This document shows positions 8,210 through 18,100 of a stretch of DNA of 64,000 nucleotides, in pieces. The stretch is from Acidimicrobiales bacterium (lineage in GTDB: Bacteria; Actinomycetota; Acidimicrobiia; Acidimicrobiales; Bog-793): positions 1 through 64,000 of the forward strand of contig DATGLP010000015.1 in assembly GCA_035294085.1 (NCBI GenBank). The letters are read 5' to 3'. A program made the translations under genes and the position numbers. Positions within the stretch are counted from its first letter, which is position 1; every line of letters begins with the position of its first letter. Under the pieces are notes generated by a model, which saw only the letters and a list, made by a program, of their open reading frames with translations, was not told where the DNA came from and ran no database searches.

Positions 8210-9478
8210 TCAGCGACTCGCCGAGCGGTCGAAGGCCAGGACGTAGACGCCGCTGTTCTTCTCCGACACGTAGATCACGCCGCGCCGGTCGACGAGGACG
8301 TCCTCGGCCTGGTGCACGAGGGTCGTCGGGAGCGGCCCCCGCCGCTCGGTGGGGTCGTCCGGGATGAAGTAGCCGACGATGTGCGGGTCGCGTGGGTCGC
8401 GCACGTCGTAGATCTGCAGGCCGGCGTTGAAGTAGGTGAGGTAGACGAGGTCGTCGTTCGGCGCCAGGCAGGCGAGCCCCTGGTGCTGGTGCTGGTTGTG
8501 CGGACCGAACCTCCCGCCCTTCTCGCAGAAGCTCGGGGCGTCGTAGCCGGGGGGGACCCGGGGCTGGGGGAAGAGCGCGAGGAGGACCGGGTCCTCCTCG
8601 TCGCTCACGTCGACCGTGCCCGCGAAGCCCGCCGGCTCGTCGCAGCGCTCCCGCAGGGCCTCGCTGTTCACGACGACGACGTCGCGTCCCGGGAGCGGCA
8701 CCGCGGAGTGGAGCGCGATCGTGCTCCCGAGCGGGGGGTGGAAGGGCAGGTTGGACACGAGGCGCGGGGCACGCACGTCCTCGACGTCGAGGATCACGAG
8801 ACCGCCGCGCATCCACGGGCAGTAGGCCCTCGTCCCGAGCACGTAGGCCCCGCCGTGCAGCGAGAGCCCGTGGCTCGGGTGCTCCTCGCTCGGGTAGGGC
8901 CTGCCGCGACGCAGCCGGCGCAGGTCGTCGGACGAGTACTGCTCGCCGCCGGCGCGGTGCTGCCCTGGGTACCACCAGGTCCCGAGGTGGCGAGGCGAGG
9001 CCGGTTCGGAGATGTCGACGGTCGCATAGACGTGGCCGTCGAAGCCGGGAAGGGTCGTGGTCGCGTGGACGACGTCGCCCCCGTTGTAGAAGTTGCGGTG
9101 CGTACCGCTCGCCCCGCTGCGCCACTGGCCGAGCAGGCGCGGGTCGTCGGGCTCGGAGACGTCCCAGACGAAGAAGCCGTCCATCGGCTCGGCGTCCGAG
9201 CCGCCCGCCGACCAGCCAGGGGGGACGTGCTCGAGCGCGGTGATCATCTTGCCGTCCGCGACCTGCACCTGGATGGTCCAGGTGTTCGGAGGACCCTCGA
9301 CCCAGCGCAGGAAGCGCGGGCGCTCCGGCTCGGTGACGTCCACGATCGACCATCCCGAGTGCCACAGCGCCGCGACGTACAGGAAGAATCGTCCGTCGCG
9401 CTCTTGCAGCGCGAGCTTGAAGCTCGAGCGTCCCTGCAGGTCCTCGTACGCCAGGAGCTCGACGTTCTCGCTCCACAC
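8210..9478 (-). CDS. LVIVD-repeat beta-propeller protein
   Basis: A 422-residue protein made of repeated blades such as GWSIVDVTEPERPRFLR, GFFVWDVSEPDDPRLLG, GLVILDVEDVRAPRLVS and GLQIYDVRDPRDPHIVG. These are LVIVD repeats, which fold as a beta-propeller. It also resembles selenium-binding-protein-like propellers, and carries several His/Asn/Gln clusters (FGPHNQHQHQG). No signal peptide is visible, so it is probably cytoplasmic. GTG 9476-9478 is 43 bp after the isomerase stop, so the two genes are likely cotranscribed. Its role is unknown; a pathway enzyme or ligand-binding scaffold is possible. Confidence 0.8.
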   Translation of the reverse strand: MWSENVELLAYEDLQGRSSFKLALQERDGRFFLYVAALWHSGWSIVDVTEPERPRFLRWVEGPPNTWTIQVQVADGKMITALEHVPPGWSAGGSDAEPMDGFFVWDVSEPDDPRLLGQWRSGASGTHRNFYNGGDVVHATTTLPGFDGHVYATVDISEPASPRHLGTWWYPGQHRAGGEQYSSDDLRRLRRGRPYPSEEHPSHGLSLHGGAYVLGTRAYCPWMRGGLVILDVEDVRAPRLVSNLPFHPPLGSTIALHSAVPLPGRDVVVVNSEALRERCDEPAGFAGTVDVSDEEDPVLLALFPQPRVPPGYDAPSFCEKGGRFGPHNQHQHQGLACLAPNDDLVYLTYFNAGLQIYDVRDPRDPHIVGYFIPDDPTERRGPLPTTLVHQAEDVLVDRRGVIYVSEKNSGVYVLAFDRSASR

Positions 9479-9521
9479 GGAAGGGTCCTCCCCTCGCTCG
9501 TCCCCAGGCGCGGGCGTCGCC

Positions 9522-10388
9522 CTAGGCCGGTCGGCGCCGCTCGCTCCAGAGCCGCTCGAAGGACGAGACGCACCGCCGGCACACCTCGTAGGGATCGAGC
9601 GCCCAGACGGAGTCCGGGACCGCGCTGCCGAAGCGCCCGTCGTCGGAGAACACCTCGACGTCGTACCATCCGTCGTAGCCGGCAGCGTCGAGCACGCCGA
9701 AGATCGACCGCAGGTCGATCTTCCCGTCCCCCGGCAGCCGCCGGTCGCACCACCCCAGGTAGGGATCGCGCCGGTCGTTGATCTGGACGCCGACCAGCCG
9801 GTCGGCGAACCGTGCGAGGTCCGCCTCGATCCCCGGGAGGTCCCAGAAGTGCCAGGTGTCGGCGATCACCGCGACGTTCGGCTCGCCGACGTCGTCGATG
9901 AGCCGCACCGTGTCGGGCAGCGTGGTCACGAGCGAACCGGCGTCCGCGCGGTACGGCTCGAGCCCGATGGTGATCCCGAGGCTGGCCGCGAAGCGGGCCA
10001 CGGTGCGCAGCCCCTCGACCGTCACGCGGCGCATCTCCTCGACGTCGCGTCCGCGCGGGTCGCCCGTCACGCACAGGACGGCGACCGGGTCGAAGGCCGC
10101 CAGGCGCTCGATCGACGCACACATCGCCTTCACCCGCTCGGCAGGCTCGCTCGGCTCGGTGAAGTAGGCGTCCGGGTAGACCGAGGGAACGGTCCCGGTG
10201 CACAGCGTGGCTCGCAGGCCAGCCTCGCGCACCGCGGCGACGACGTCGTCGTCCCGGCCGGAGGGCGGGAGCTTGAACTCCCAGATGCCGATGCCCGGAG
10301 CACCAGCCGCCTTGCACGCCGCGATGTCGACCTCGACGGGGGCGCCGTAGGTCGTCACGGCAGCGATCGACAGACGTGGCAGCGACAT
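9522..10388 (-). CDS. Sugar phosphate isomerase/epimerase (TIM barrel), paralogue
   Basis: A 288-residue xylose-isomerase-like TIM-barrel protein. ATG 10386-10388 gives MSLPRLSIAAVTTYG and has a GGGGGACGCGAG site upstream. Motifs shared with the plus-strand isomerase at 372-1250 include ADTWHFWDLPGIE, GVQIN, GWCDRRLPGDGKIDL and GWYDVEVFSDDGRFG, followed by PDSVWAL. The two therefore arose by duplication, and each sits at a divergent promoter bearing the same palindrome. This copy pairs with the LVIVD-repeat gene. They may act on successive or stereoisomeric intermediates of one pathway; substrates are unknown. Confidence 0.9.
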   Translation of the reverse strand: MSLPRLSIAAVTTYGAPVEVDIAACKAAGAPGIGIWEFKLPPSGRDDDVVAAVREAGLRATLCTGTVPSVYPDAYFTEPSEPAERVKAMCASIERLAAFDPVAVLCVTGDPRGRDVEEMRRVTVEGLRTVARFAASLGITIGLEPYRADAGSLVTTLPDTVRLIDDVGEPNVAVIADTWHFWDLPGIEADLARFADRLVGVQINDRRDPYLGWCDRRLPGDGKIDLRSIFGVLDAAGYDGWYDVEVFSDDGRFGSAVPDSVWALDPYEVCRRCVSSFERLWSERRRPA

Positions 10389-10444
10389 CTCGCGTCCCCC
10401 CTGGAACGAGGCTGACGGCCCAACGGCCATCAGATATCCTACAC

Positions 10445-10458
10445 GATCTGCTCAGATC
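10445..10458. promoter_or_regulatory. Palindrome GATCTGCTCAGATC, putative operator
   Basis: A 6+2+6 inverted repeat lies in the divergent space between the isomerase (minus) and SDR (plus) genes. Its ATCT-N4-AGAT core is the same as at 314-325. A TAGGAT hexamer on the minus strand (10436-10441), a good actinobacterial -10 for the isomerase, lies right next to it, so a bound repressor would block that promoter. Confidence 0.55.
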
Positions 10459-10545
10459 GGGCCGGCCCGGACGGCGCCGTGCCCGTCGGCACAACACCCG
10501 GGCAGCCGCCCGCCGGCGGCGAGCCAGCGAGCAAGGGGGCTTGAG

Positions 10546-11307
10546 GTGGCGACGAACGTGATCGTGACCGGCGCGGCCGGCGGGATGGGCGCGGCGACGG
10601 TGCGCCTGCTCGCCGAGCGGGGCGTCAACGTTCTGGCGGTGGACCGCGACGCGGAGGCGCTCGAGCGCCTCGCGAGCGAGCTCGACGGCAAGGGCTGCGA
10701 GATCGTCGGGCGAGTCGCCGACGTCGGCAGCGCGACCGACGTGAAGGCGTTCGTCGACGAAGCCGCCGAGCGGTGGGGCGGGCTCGACGGGATCTTCAAC
10801 ATCGCCGCCATCCTCGGCGAGTTCGCGCCGATCACCGAATCCTCCGACGAGGGCTTCGACGAGGTGATCCGGGTGAACACGAAGAGCGCCTGGTACGGCA
10901 TGAAGTACGCCATCCCGCACCTCATCGCGCGCGGCGGTGGCGCCGTCGTGAACACCGGGTCCTACCTGGCCTGGCACGGCTGCGGCCTGCTCGGTCCGTA
11001 CAACGCGTCGAAGCACGCGCTCGTCGGTCTCACGAAGACGGCGGCGATCGAGTACGCGAAGTACAACGTGCGCGTCAACATCATCTGCCCCGGCTCGATG
11101 GACACGAAGATGAACATCGACACCGCCGCGGGCTTCCACCCCGAGGACCCCGAGGCGGGTCTGCGCGAGCTCGCCGCGAACACCTTGACCGGCCGGGTCA
11201 CCCGCCCGGAGGAGGTGGCCACCGTCGGCGTCTTCCTCCTCCTCGATGCACCGATCCAGATGACTGGTGCGCTCGTGCCGGTCGACGGCGGCTACTCGGC
11301 GAAGTAG
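10546..11307 (+). CDS. Short-chain dehydrogenase/reductase
   Basis: A 253-residue classical SDR. The cofactor motif TGAAGGMG is at residues about 8-15; Asp in VDRD suggests NAD(H) preference. NIAAILG replaces the usual NNAG. The catalytic Ser is in VNTGSYLAW and the Tyr-Lys pair in YNASKHALVG. The C-terminal IQMTGALVPVDGGYSAK is family-typical. GTG 10546 is preceded by a weak AGGGGGCTTGAGGT site. It is divergent from the isomerase operon and convergent with the dioxygenase-like gene, whose stop is 4 bp away. It likely oxidises a polyol or sugar intermediate. Confidence 0.92.
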   Translation: MATNVIVTGAAGGMGAATVRLLAERGVNVLAVDRDAEALERLASELDGKGCEIVGRVADVGSATDVKAFVDEAAERWGGLDGIFNIAAILGEFAPITESSDEGFDEVIRVNTKSAWYGMKYAIPHLIARGGGAVVNTGSYLAWHGCGLLGPYNASKHALVGLTKTAAIEYAKYNVRVNIICPGSMDTKMNIDTAAGFHPEDPEAGLRELAANTLTGRVTRPEEVATVGVFLLLDAPIQMTGALVPVDGGYSAK

Positions 11308-11311
11308 GGCG

Positions 11312-12283
11312 CTACGCGCAGAGGTTCCCCGTCGGGCCCCAGCGGAAGAACTGCTCGGGCACGAGCTCGTCGGGCAGCTGGCCGCGCACCTCGTCCCACA
11401 GGCGCGCCCAGGCGGCGGGATCGGCCAGGGCGGACGCGGGCGCTGCCGCGGAGCGCGCGACGAAGGCCGGGAACAGCGGCCGGCCCGTCGCCTGCCCCGT
11501 CGGCTGGTAGCGCAGGTCGAGGCTGACTCGCACGTCCGACTCGCTCGTGTTGTGGAGCGAGGCGTGCACGGTGCGCCGGTCGAGGAAGACGACGCTGCCG
11601 GCCGGCACCTCGAGCGCGACGGGCTCGCCGAGCTCGCAGACGAGCTCGGCCGGTATCTCGTACTGGTTGACCTGGAGGCAGTGGCGAAGGACCGGCGCGC
11701 GCTGCGAGCCGGGGACGACCTGGAGACAGCCGTTGCGCACCGTGGCGTCGGTGACCGCCACCCACGCGGTCACGAGGCAGGTGTCGTCGGCCTCGGCGAG
11801 CACCACACCGCTGTCTTGGTGCCAGGGGACCATCGCGGCGAGGAAGCCGGCGTCGCGCGGCATCGCCGCCTGCGGCAGCTTGATCCGCAGGTGCTGCACC
11901 GGGTTGCAGGTCACCTCGGGACCGACGAGGCAGGCGACGGCGTCGAGCAGGCCCGGGTCCACGAGGACGTCGAAGACGCTCCGGCGGGTGTTCATCGGCG
12001 TGTCGCGATCGACGTGGCCGCGCACGGGGAGGCTGATGTCGAAGTGCTGGCTGTGGTCGCGACCGGTCGCTCGCGCCAGCTCGACGAGCTGGCGCTGCCA
12101 GGGGAGCGCGGCGACCGCCGCCTCGACCTCGCCACGTTCGATGGCCGCGGCGACGAGCCCGACGGCGATCTCGGCGCAGTCGTCCAGCACGGCGGCGAGG
12201 CGCGCCGCGCCGACGACGCCCTCGACGACGAGGTAGCCGTCCTCGAAGAAGCGGCCCAGCTGGTCGGCACCGAGCGTTGCCAT
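11312..12283 (-). CDS. Phytanoyl-CoA dioxygenase (PhyH) family protein
   Basis: A 323-residue Fe(II)/2-oxoglutarate oxygenase-like protein. It starts with MATLGADQLGRFFEDGYLVV, typical of the PhyH family. The iron-binding facial triad is visible: His and Asp in VPWHQDSGV (HxD) and the distal His in DRRTVHASLHNTS. An Arg after it (VRVSLDLRYQ) would hold 2-oxoglutarate. Such enzymes hydroxylate small molecules. Being next to a sugar-catabolic locus suggests an accessory substrate, but it could be unrelated. The start at 12283 has only a weak G-rich site upstream. Confidence 0.85.
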   Translation of the reverse strand: MATLGADQLGRFFEDGYLVVEGVVGAARLAAVLDDCAEIAVGLVAAAIERGEVEAAVAALPWQRQLVELARATGRDHSQHFDISLPVRGHVDRDTPMNTRRSVFDVLVDPGLLDAVACLVGPEVTCNPVQHLRIKLPQAAMPRDAGFLAAMVPWHQDSGVVLAEADDTCLVTAWVAVTDATVRNGCLQVVPGSQRAPVLRHCLQVNQYEIPAELVCELGEPVALEVPAGSVVFLDRRTVHASLHNTSESDVRVSLDLRYQPTGQATGRPLFPAFVARSAAAPASALADPAAWARLWDEVRGQLPDELVPEQFFRWGPTGNLCA

Positions 12284-12393
12284 CCGCACCACACCCCCAC
12301 GGAGGCGGCGACGGCCCGCCTGCGCGCCCGCGCACGATAGGCCCCGGCGCACGCCGTGTACAGGGCGAGGGGGGCGCGCCCCCCCGGGCCGCC

Positions 12394-14976
12394 TCAGGGC
12401 AGCTCGACGGTTCCCGAGAGGCGGAGACGTCCGGACGACTGGCCCACCCAGACGACGTAGCGGCCGGGGACCGTCGACCAGGTGCCGTCGACGAGGCAGC
12501 GGAGCGCGCCGGCCGGGACCGACAGCGTCACCCGCCTGCTCGCCCCCGGCCCGAGCGGCACGGTGGCGAAGGCCACGAGCTTGCGCGGCTCGCCCGCCGC
12601 GCTCGGGAACGCGAGGTAGGCCTGGACGACCGCCGTGCCGGCACGGCGCCCGAGGTTCGCCACCGACACGGACGCGGCGATCGAGTCGCCCGCTCGCTCG
12701 ACGGCGAGGTCCGAGAGGAGGAAACGGGTGTAGGACAGCCCGTAGCCGAAGGGGAAGAGCGGCGTCTGCCCGGTGAGCTCGTCGTAGCGGTAGCCGATGG
12801 CGAAGCGCGTGCCGAAGTGGACCACCCCGTCGACGCCCGGCCACGACGCGACCGAGGCCGCGTCGCCCTGCGAACGGGAGGCCGGGAAGGTGATCGGCAG
12901 GTGCCCCGCCGGGTCGAACCGCCCGAAGAGCACCGCCGCCGTGGCCGCCCCGTCCTCCTCCCCCGGGTACCACGCCTCGAGGACGGCGCCGACGCGCCCG
13001 AGCCAGGGCATGAGGACCGCGCCGCCGGTGTTGAGGACGACGACCGTGCGCGGGTTCGCCCGGGCGACGGCCTCGATGAGGGCGTTCGCGTCCCCGGGGA
13101 GCGACAGTCCTGGACGGTCGACGCCCTCGCTCGACCAGTCGCTCACGAACACGACGGCGGCCTGCGCGTGGCGGGCCGCTCGCGCCGCGGCCTGGATCGC
13201 GGGCGTCTCGAAGCGCATGCCGATGCGGGGAGGGCCGGCGAGCGTCGGGAACCAGGCGACGTCGAGCGCGTAGCGGCGACCGGCGACGAGGGGCACCGAC
13301 ACGGCCCACGTCGAGCGGCCCTGCTCGCCTGGCTTCGCGTACAGCAGCCGGCCGTCGATCCGGAACCAGATGTCGCCGCCCCCGGTGATGGAGAAGGTGT
13401 ACAGGCCGCTTCGCGCCACGACGAGCGTCGGGCGCCAGTGGTCGAGGTAGGTGAGGTCTCGCTGCGGGATCGATCCCGTCGCGGCGGCCTTCGAGGCGTC
13501 GAGCTCGGCGAGCACCGCGGCCTGGCCGAAGGGGGTCATGCCGATCGGGGGGTCGGGGACCGGCTCGTCGCTCGATCCCGGCCCGAGGTCCCCGAGGGGG
13601 ATGGGCGGGAGCGGCCGATCGCCGCTCCCGCCGGGCTCGTAGGTCACCGCGCGCCGCAGGTTCCGGCGGATCGCGCCGAGCGGCGTGATGCGGAACGGCG
13701 CCACGACGTTGGCGCTGCCGAACCCCGCCGTCATCGCCTGGCTCGAGGCGTCGACCCCGATGACCGCGAGGGACCGCAGCCTGCGCGCGTCGAGCGGGAG
13801 CAGCCCGCCCCGGTTCTTCAGCAGGACCATCGAGCGCTCGGCGGCGGCGAGCGCGAAGGCGGCGTGCGCCGGACTGTCCACGTGCCGCCCGATCCAGCCC
13901 CGGCGCGGGCGGGAGATGAGCCCGTAGGCGAACATCTCGGCGAGCACCTTCTCGACCGCGTCGCGGACCGTCGAGCGCCTGAGCGCGCCCGAGGCGACGA
14001 GCCCGGCGAGCTCGCCGGGCGAGGCACGCTTGATGAGGTCGAGACCGGCAGCGAAGGCCCTCGCCGGCTGGGCCACCGAGTCGAGATCGGAGCGGACGAA
14101 GCCCGCGAAGCCCCAGCGCCCGCGCAGGACGTCGTAGAGTCCGGGGTCCTGGCACGCGTTCGTGCCGTTCACGAAGCCGTAGGCGCACATGACCGACGCG
14201 ACGTGGGCCACCTCGACGGCGGCGCGGAAGGGCGGCAGGTACACCTCCGCGAGGGCGCGGCGCGAGATCACCTGGTCGAGGTGGACGCGGTCGATCTCCT
14301 GCGTGTAGCCGGCGAAGTGCTTCGCCTGGGCCATGACGCCTTGGGACTGGATCCCCTCGATCTCGGCGACGCCCATCCTCGCGACGAGGAGCGGGTCCTC
14401 TCCGTAGCTCTCGAAGGCGCGCCCGGACTCCGGGACGCGCTGGACGTTGAGGTCGGGGGCCTGGACGACGTCGATGCCCTGGCCGCGGGCCTCGGCGCCG
14501 AGCACCTCGCCGTAGCGGCGGGCGAGGTCGGGGTCGAAGCTCGCGGCGATCCCGAGGGACGAGGGCAGCTGCGTCACGCCCACGTCGTGGAAGGCGAGGC
14601 CGTTCGGGCCATCCTGGAGGGTGAGGGGCGGGATGCACAGCGAGGGGACGCCGGTGTTCTCGTTCTCGTAGCCGTTGCGCGCCCGAAGGACGAGGAAGGC
14701 GAGCTGCTCGCGAAGCGTCATCCGCCGGACGACCTCGGCGGCGAGCTGGTCGGGCGAGCTCGCCGCCGCCGCGGCCGGGCTCGCCCACGGGCAGCGCGCC
14801 CCCCGGTGGTGCCCGGCCGGGTGCGGGTGCCGGGTTCGCGCCGCGGCGACGGGCGCGAGTGCGAGGGCGGGGAAGCAGCACGCCAGCGCGAGGGCGGCGA
14901 GACCGTGGCGCGCGGTGCGCGAGCGCCTCGGGCCGGCCGCGAGCAGGCGAACGGGAGGGCTCGGCCGCAGGAGCAC
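12394..14976 (-). CDS. Secreted glycoside hydrolase family 3 beta-glucosidase-like enzyme with PA14-like insert
   Basis: An 860-residue enzyme. GTG 14974-14976 starts a long signal peptide with its hydrophobic core at ALALACCFPALALAPVAAA. The GH3 N-domain follows, with LTLQDGPNGLAF, KHFAGY and the nucleophile Asp in FVRSDLDS (about residue 297). The GH3 C-domain is interrupted by a PA14-like insert at about residues 500-610 (YLDHWRPTLVVARSGLYTF, GGGDIWFRIDGRLLY). It then continues with WSSEGVDRPGLSLPG and FPFGYGLSYTRF, and ends with a fibronectin-III-like domain. PA14 inserts in GH3 enzymes bind oligosaccharides. It probably releases glucose or a related sugar outside the cell. Confidence 0.92.
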   Translation of the reverse strand: MLLRPSPPVRLLAAGPRRSRTARHGLAALALACCFPALALAPVAAARTRHPHPAGHHRGARCPWASPAAAAASSPDQLAAEVVRRMTLREQLAFLVLRARNGYENENTGVPSLCIPPLTLQDGPNGLAFHDVGVTQLPSSLGIAASFDPDLARRYGEVLGAEARGQGIDVVQAPDLNVQRVPESGRAFESYGEDPLLVARMGVAEIEGIQSQGVMAQAKHFAGYTQEIDRVHLDQVISRRALAEVYLPPFRAAVEVAHVASVMCAYGFVNGTNACQDPGLYDVLRGRWGFAGFVRSDLDSVAQPARAFAAGLDLIKRASPGELAGLVASGALRRSTVRDAVEKVLAEMFAYGLISRPRRGWIGRHVDSPAHAAFALAAAERSMVLLKNRGGLLPLDARRLRSLAVIGVDASSQAMTAGFGSANVVAPFRITPLGAIRRNLRRAVTYEPGGSGDRPLPPIPLGDLGPGSSDEPVPDPPIGMTPFGQAAVLAELDASKAAATGSIPQRDLTYLDHWRPTLVVARSGLYTFSITGGGDIWFRIDGRLLYAKPGEQGRSTWAVSVPLVAGRRYALDVAWFPTLAGPPRIGMRFETPAIQAAARAARHAQAAVVFVSDWSSEGVDRPGLSLPGDANALIEAVARANPRTVVVLNTGGAVLMPWLGRVGAVLEAWYPGEEDGAATAAVLFGRFDPAGHLPITFPASRSQGDAASVASWPGVDGVVHFGTRFAIGYRYDELTGQTPLFPFGYGLSYTRFLLSDLAVERAGDSIAASVSVANLGRRAGTAVVQAYLAFPSAAGEPRKLVAFATVPLGPGASRRVTLSVPAGALRCLVDGTWSTVPGRYVVWVGQSSGRLRLSGTVELP

Positions 14977-15140
14977 GCTCGGACCTCGTGGGGGGCTTGG
15001 TCGGGCGACGGGGAGGCTAGCACCGCCCGTCTCGCACCGGTCCCCGCCCGCCTCGCCGCGGGCGGGCGGCACCTCGCCGCGGCGCCTCGAGGGCCGAGGG
15101 TGCCCCTGCCAGCGGGCCGGGGACGGCGAGGCCCGGACCG

Positions 15141-18100
15141 CTAGTTCGTCGCCAGCCCCACCACGCTCCCCGCGCTCGAGCCGGCCCGCCCCTCGTAGCG
15201 GGCGTCGCCGAAGGCGTAGACGGCGCCGGTTCGGGTAGCGAGCCAGTAGCCGCGGCCGTCCGGGGTGGCCGCGAGCGCGACGACGGGTCCGTCGGCGACG
15301 CCAGCGGCGGAGCCGTAGCTGCGGGCATCGCCGAAGGCGTAGACCGCGCCGGCGCGCGTCGCCACCCAGTACCCCTTCCCGTCCGGGGTGGCCGCGATGG
15401 CCGCCGCGACGTCGCCGGCGCCGAGGACGGGCGAGCCGAGCCGGACCGCCGAGCCGAGCGCCTCGACGCTGCCGTTCGCGCCGAGGAGCCAGCACCCGTG
15501 CCCGCCCGAGGAGGGCGCGAGGCCCACGACGGGGGAGGAAGGCCGGGGGCGCGCACCGCCGAAGGCGGGGGCGTCGCCGTAGGCGTAGACGGCGCCCGAA
15601 GGCGAGAAGAGCCAGTACCCCCCGCCGTCGGCGTCGGCGACGATCCCCGCGACGTGCACCGCCGGGCCCCCGTGCGGTGACGCGTCCCCGAACGCGTAGA
15701 CGTTCCCGCCGGCGGTGGCGAGCCAGTAGCCCTGGCCGCTCGGCGTCGCCGCGATACCGACGACGCGCGCGCCGGGCGGCGAGCCGACGAGCCCGCCGAG
15801 GGCCGGGAGGCTGCCGAAGCCCACGACCTCGCCGGCCGAGGTCGCGAGCCGGTACCCGTCGGCGGAGAACCGCACCTCCACCGGGCCACGCCTCGCGGCC
15901 GGCCCGACGCCGTGCCGCTCGTTCACCGCGGCGACGGAGAAGGTGTACGCCGCCCCCACCGAGAGCCCGCTCGCCACGGCGGCGCGGGCACCGGGTCCGA
16001 CGCGCCAGTGCAGGACCGGCACGCCCGGCGCGCTCGCCGAGACCGCGTAGCCGGTGATCGGCGAGCCGCCGTCGCTGAGCGGGGCCCCCCAGCGCAAGAG
16101 CGCCCGGTCCCCGTCGATCGCGACGCGAAGGCCGACGGGCGGGCTCGGCGGGCTCGGCAGGTAGCGGAAGGTCGTCGCGGGCGACGTCAGGGTGCGCCCG
16201 GCGCGCGTCACGACGCGGATCGGCACGCTCGCGCCGGCCCGCCCGGGAGCGGAGCTGACGACGAGGAGGTAGGGGTCGCCGTCGGGGTAGCCCGACCCGG
16301 CGGCGAGGCGGCGCGCCAGGTTGCGCCCGAAACGGACCGCGACGGCGCCGTCGAGGTTGTCCCCGAACAGCGCGACGCGCGTCCCGCCGGCGGCGGGGCC
16401 GCTGCGCGGGTGCACCGCCGCGAGGCTCGGCGAGGCGGGGTTGAAGTAGACGAAGGTGTCGACCGACGGGTTGCGCCGGGCGCAGCCCGTGGGGCTGCAC
16501 GGGACGACGTCCACGGGGCCCGGCAGGCTGCTCGGCGCGACGACCGTGATCGAGCGGTCGGAGACCACCCGCACGTCGTAGCTCGTCGCCGCGCCCGATG
16601 GCGAGGTCACGTCGAAGGGGATGAAGGCGACGTCGCGCACCTGGGCGAGGCCGGAGCCGGTGATGCGCACGAGCGTGCCGCCCGTCGTCGGACCGCCGTA
16701 GGCGCCGATCCGGCGGACGAGGGGGATGCCCGCGTAGGCGAAGCGCACCACGTTGCTCCGGCCCCCGACGCTCTGCACGCTGACGCCTCCTGCCAGCGGC
16801 TTCGGCTCCGCGCTCGCGCTGGAGGCCGCCGGCGGCGGGTCGATCATGATCGTGCTCGAGGAGATCTCGGTGATCTGGAGCTGCTCGCTCGAAGGATCGC
16901 TCGGCGGGCCGAAGTTGACCCACTCGAAGCTGTTGAAGGCGAAGCCGCTGCCGTGGATCGTCACCGGCGTGGACCCCGACGCGTCCGCGGGGTTCGGGGA
17001 GATCGAGGTGATCGTAGGTGCCGGCGCGTAGTCGTACTCGGTCGCCGCGGGAGCGACCTCCGTCTCGGGCGTGGGGTCGACGACGCCAGCGGGTGTGAAG
17101 ACGACGGGCCCCGAGAGCGACGGCAGGATCGGCGCCGTCGGGCTCGTCCCGCCGGCGCCCGCCACGACGACCTGCACCTGGCACAGCGTGGCCGGGTCGA
17201 AGCCGGGGCCCGAGGCGCAGCTCGTCGCGCTCGACTCCGGCGGCACGGTCGCCGTGAGCTCGAAGTCGCTCACGACGTGGACGTCGCTCGCCGGAACACC
17301 GCCGAAGGTCACCGAGACGGGCCCGCCCACGAGGAAGCCCGCGCCGAAGACGTCGACCGTGTTGCCGCCAGCGACGTTCCCACCGCTCGGCCCGATCCCC
17401 GTCACCACCGGCACGGGCGAGGAACCGCTCTCGGCGACGTAGTCGTAGGTCGCCGCCGGGCCGGGAGCGCTCGTCGCGATCGCGTCCTTTGCGAGGACCG
17501 TCACGGTGACATCGACCGGGCCGGCGCCCGCGAAGCTCGCCGCGCTCGGTGAGCGCGTGCTCGGCGGCGCGACCACCGTCACGGAGCTCGCGCCGACCGA
17601 GGTCACCTGCGCCGGCGCGGCGCCGAAGTCGACGCGCAGCGCCCCTGGGTCGCCCGCGGGGAAGCCCGAGCCGGTGATCGTCACCGCGGTGCCGCCCCCG
17701 CTCGGGCCGTACGCAGGGCTGAGGCCGGTCACCGTGGGTCTCGGCGGCACGACGAGGGAGCTGCCCGTCGCGAGGGCGCACAGGGTGTCGGCGAGTCCGC
17801 CGCCGGCGGGCCGCGTCAGGACCGGCGAGCCGAGCCCGGTGGCGAGGTCGTAGCCGGGACCGGCCGAGTAGCCCTGACCCAGGCCGAAGACGTCGTTGGA
17901 CCCCCGGGTCACGTCGTTGAAGTCCCCGGGGTAGTCGAGGGCCGCCGCCCGGTAGAGCAGGGGCGCGAGGAAGCCGAGGGTCGGACCGGCCGCCGTCGTC
18001 GAGAGCGAGGCGCAGGCCGGCGAGCTCGCCGTGTCCGCCATCATCGCCGCCCAGATCGGCGTCGCGGACGAGGTCCCCCCGAGCGTGGTCCACCCCGCCG

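Noticed and set aside
4944-8246. A 1100-codon open frame on the plus strand
   Set aside because: It is antisense to the importer ATPase and binding-protein genes, which have full family motifs. Its own translation is Arg/Asp/His-rich with no motif, as expected from the opposite strand of a GC-rich gene.
12277-15144. A 955-codon open frame on the plus strand
   Set aside because: Antisense to the GH3 enzyme; low-complexity composition and no ribosome-binding site.
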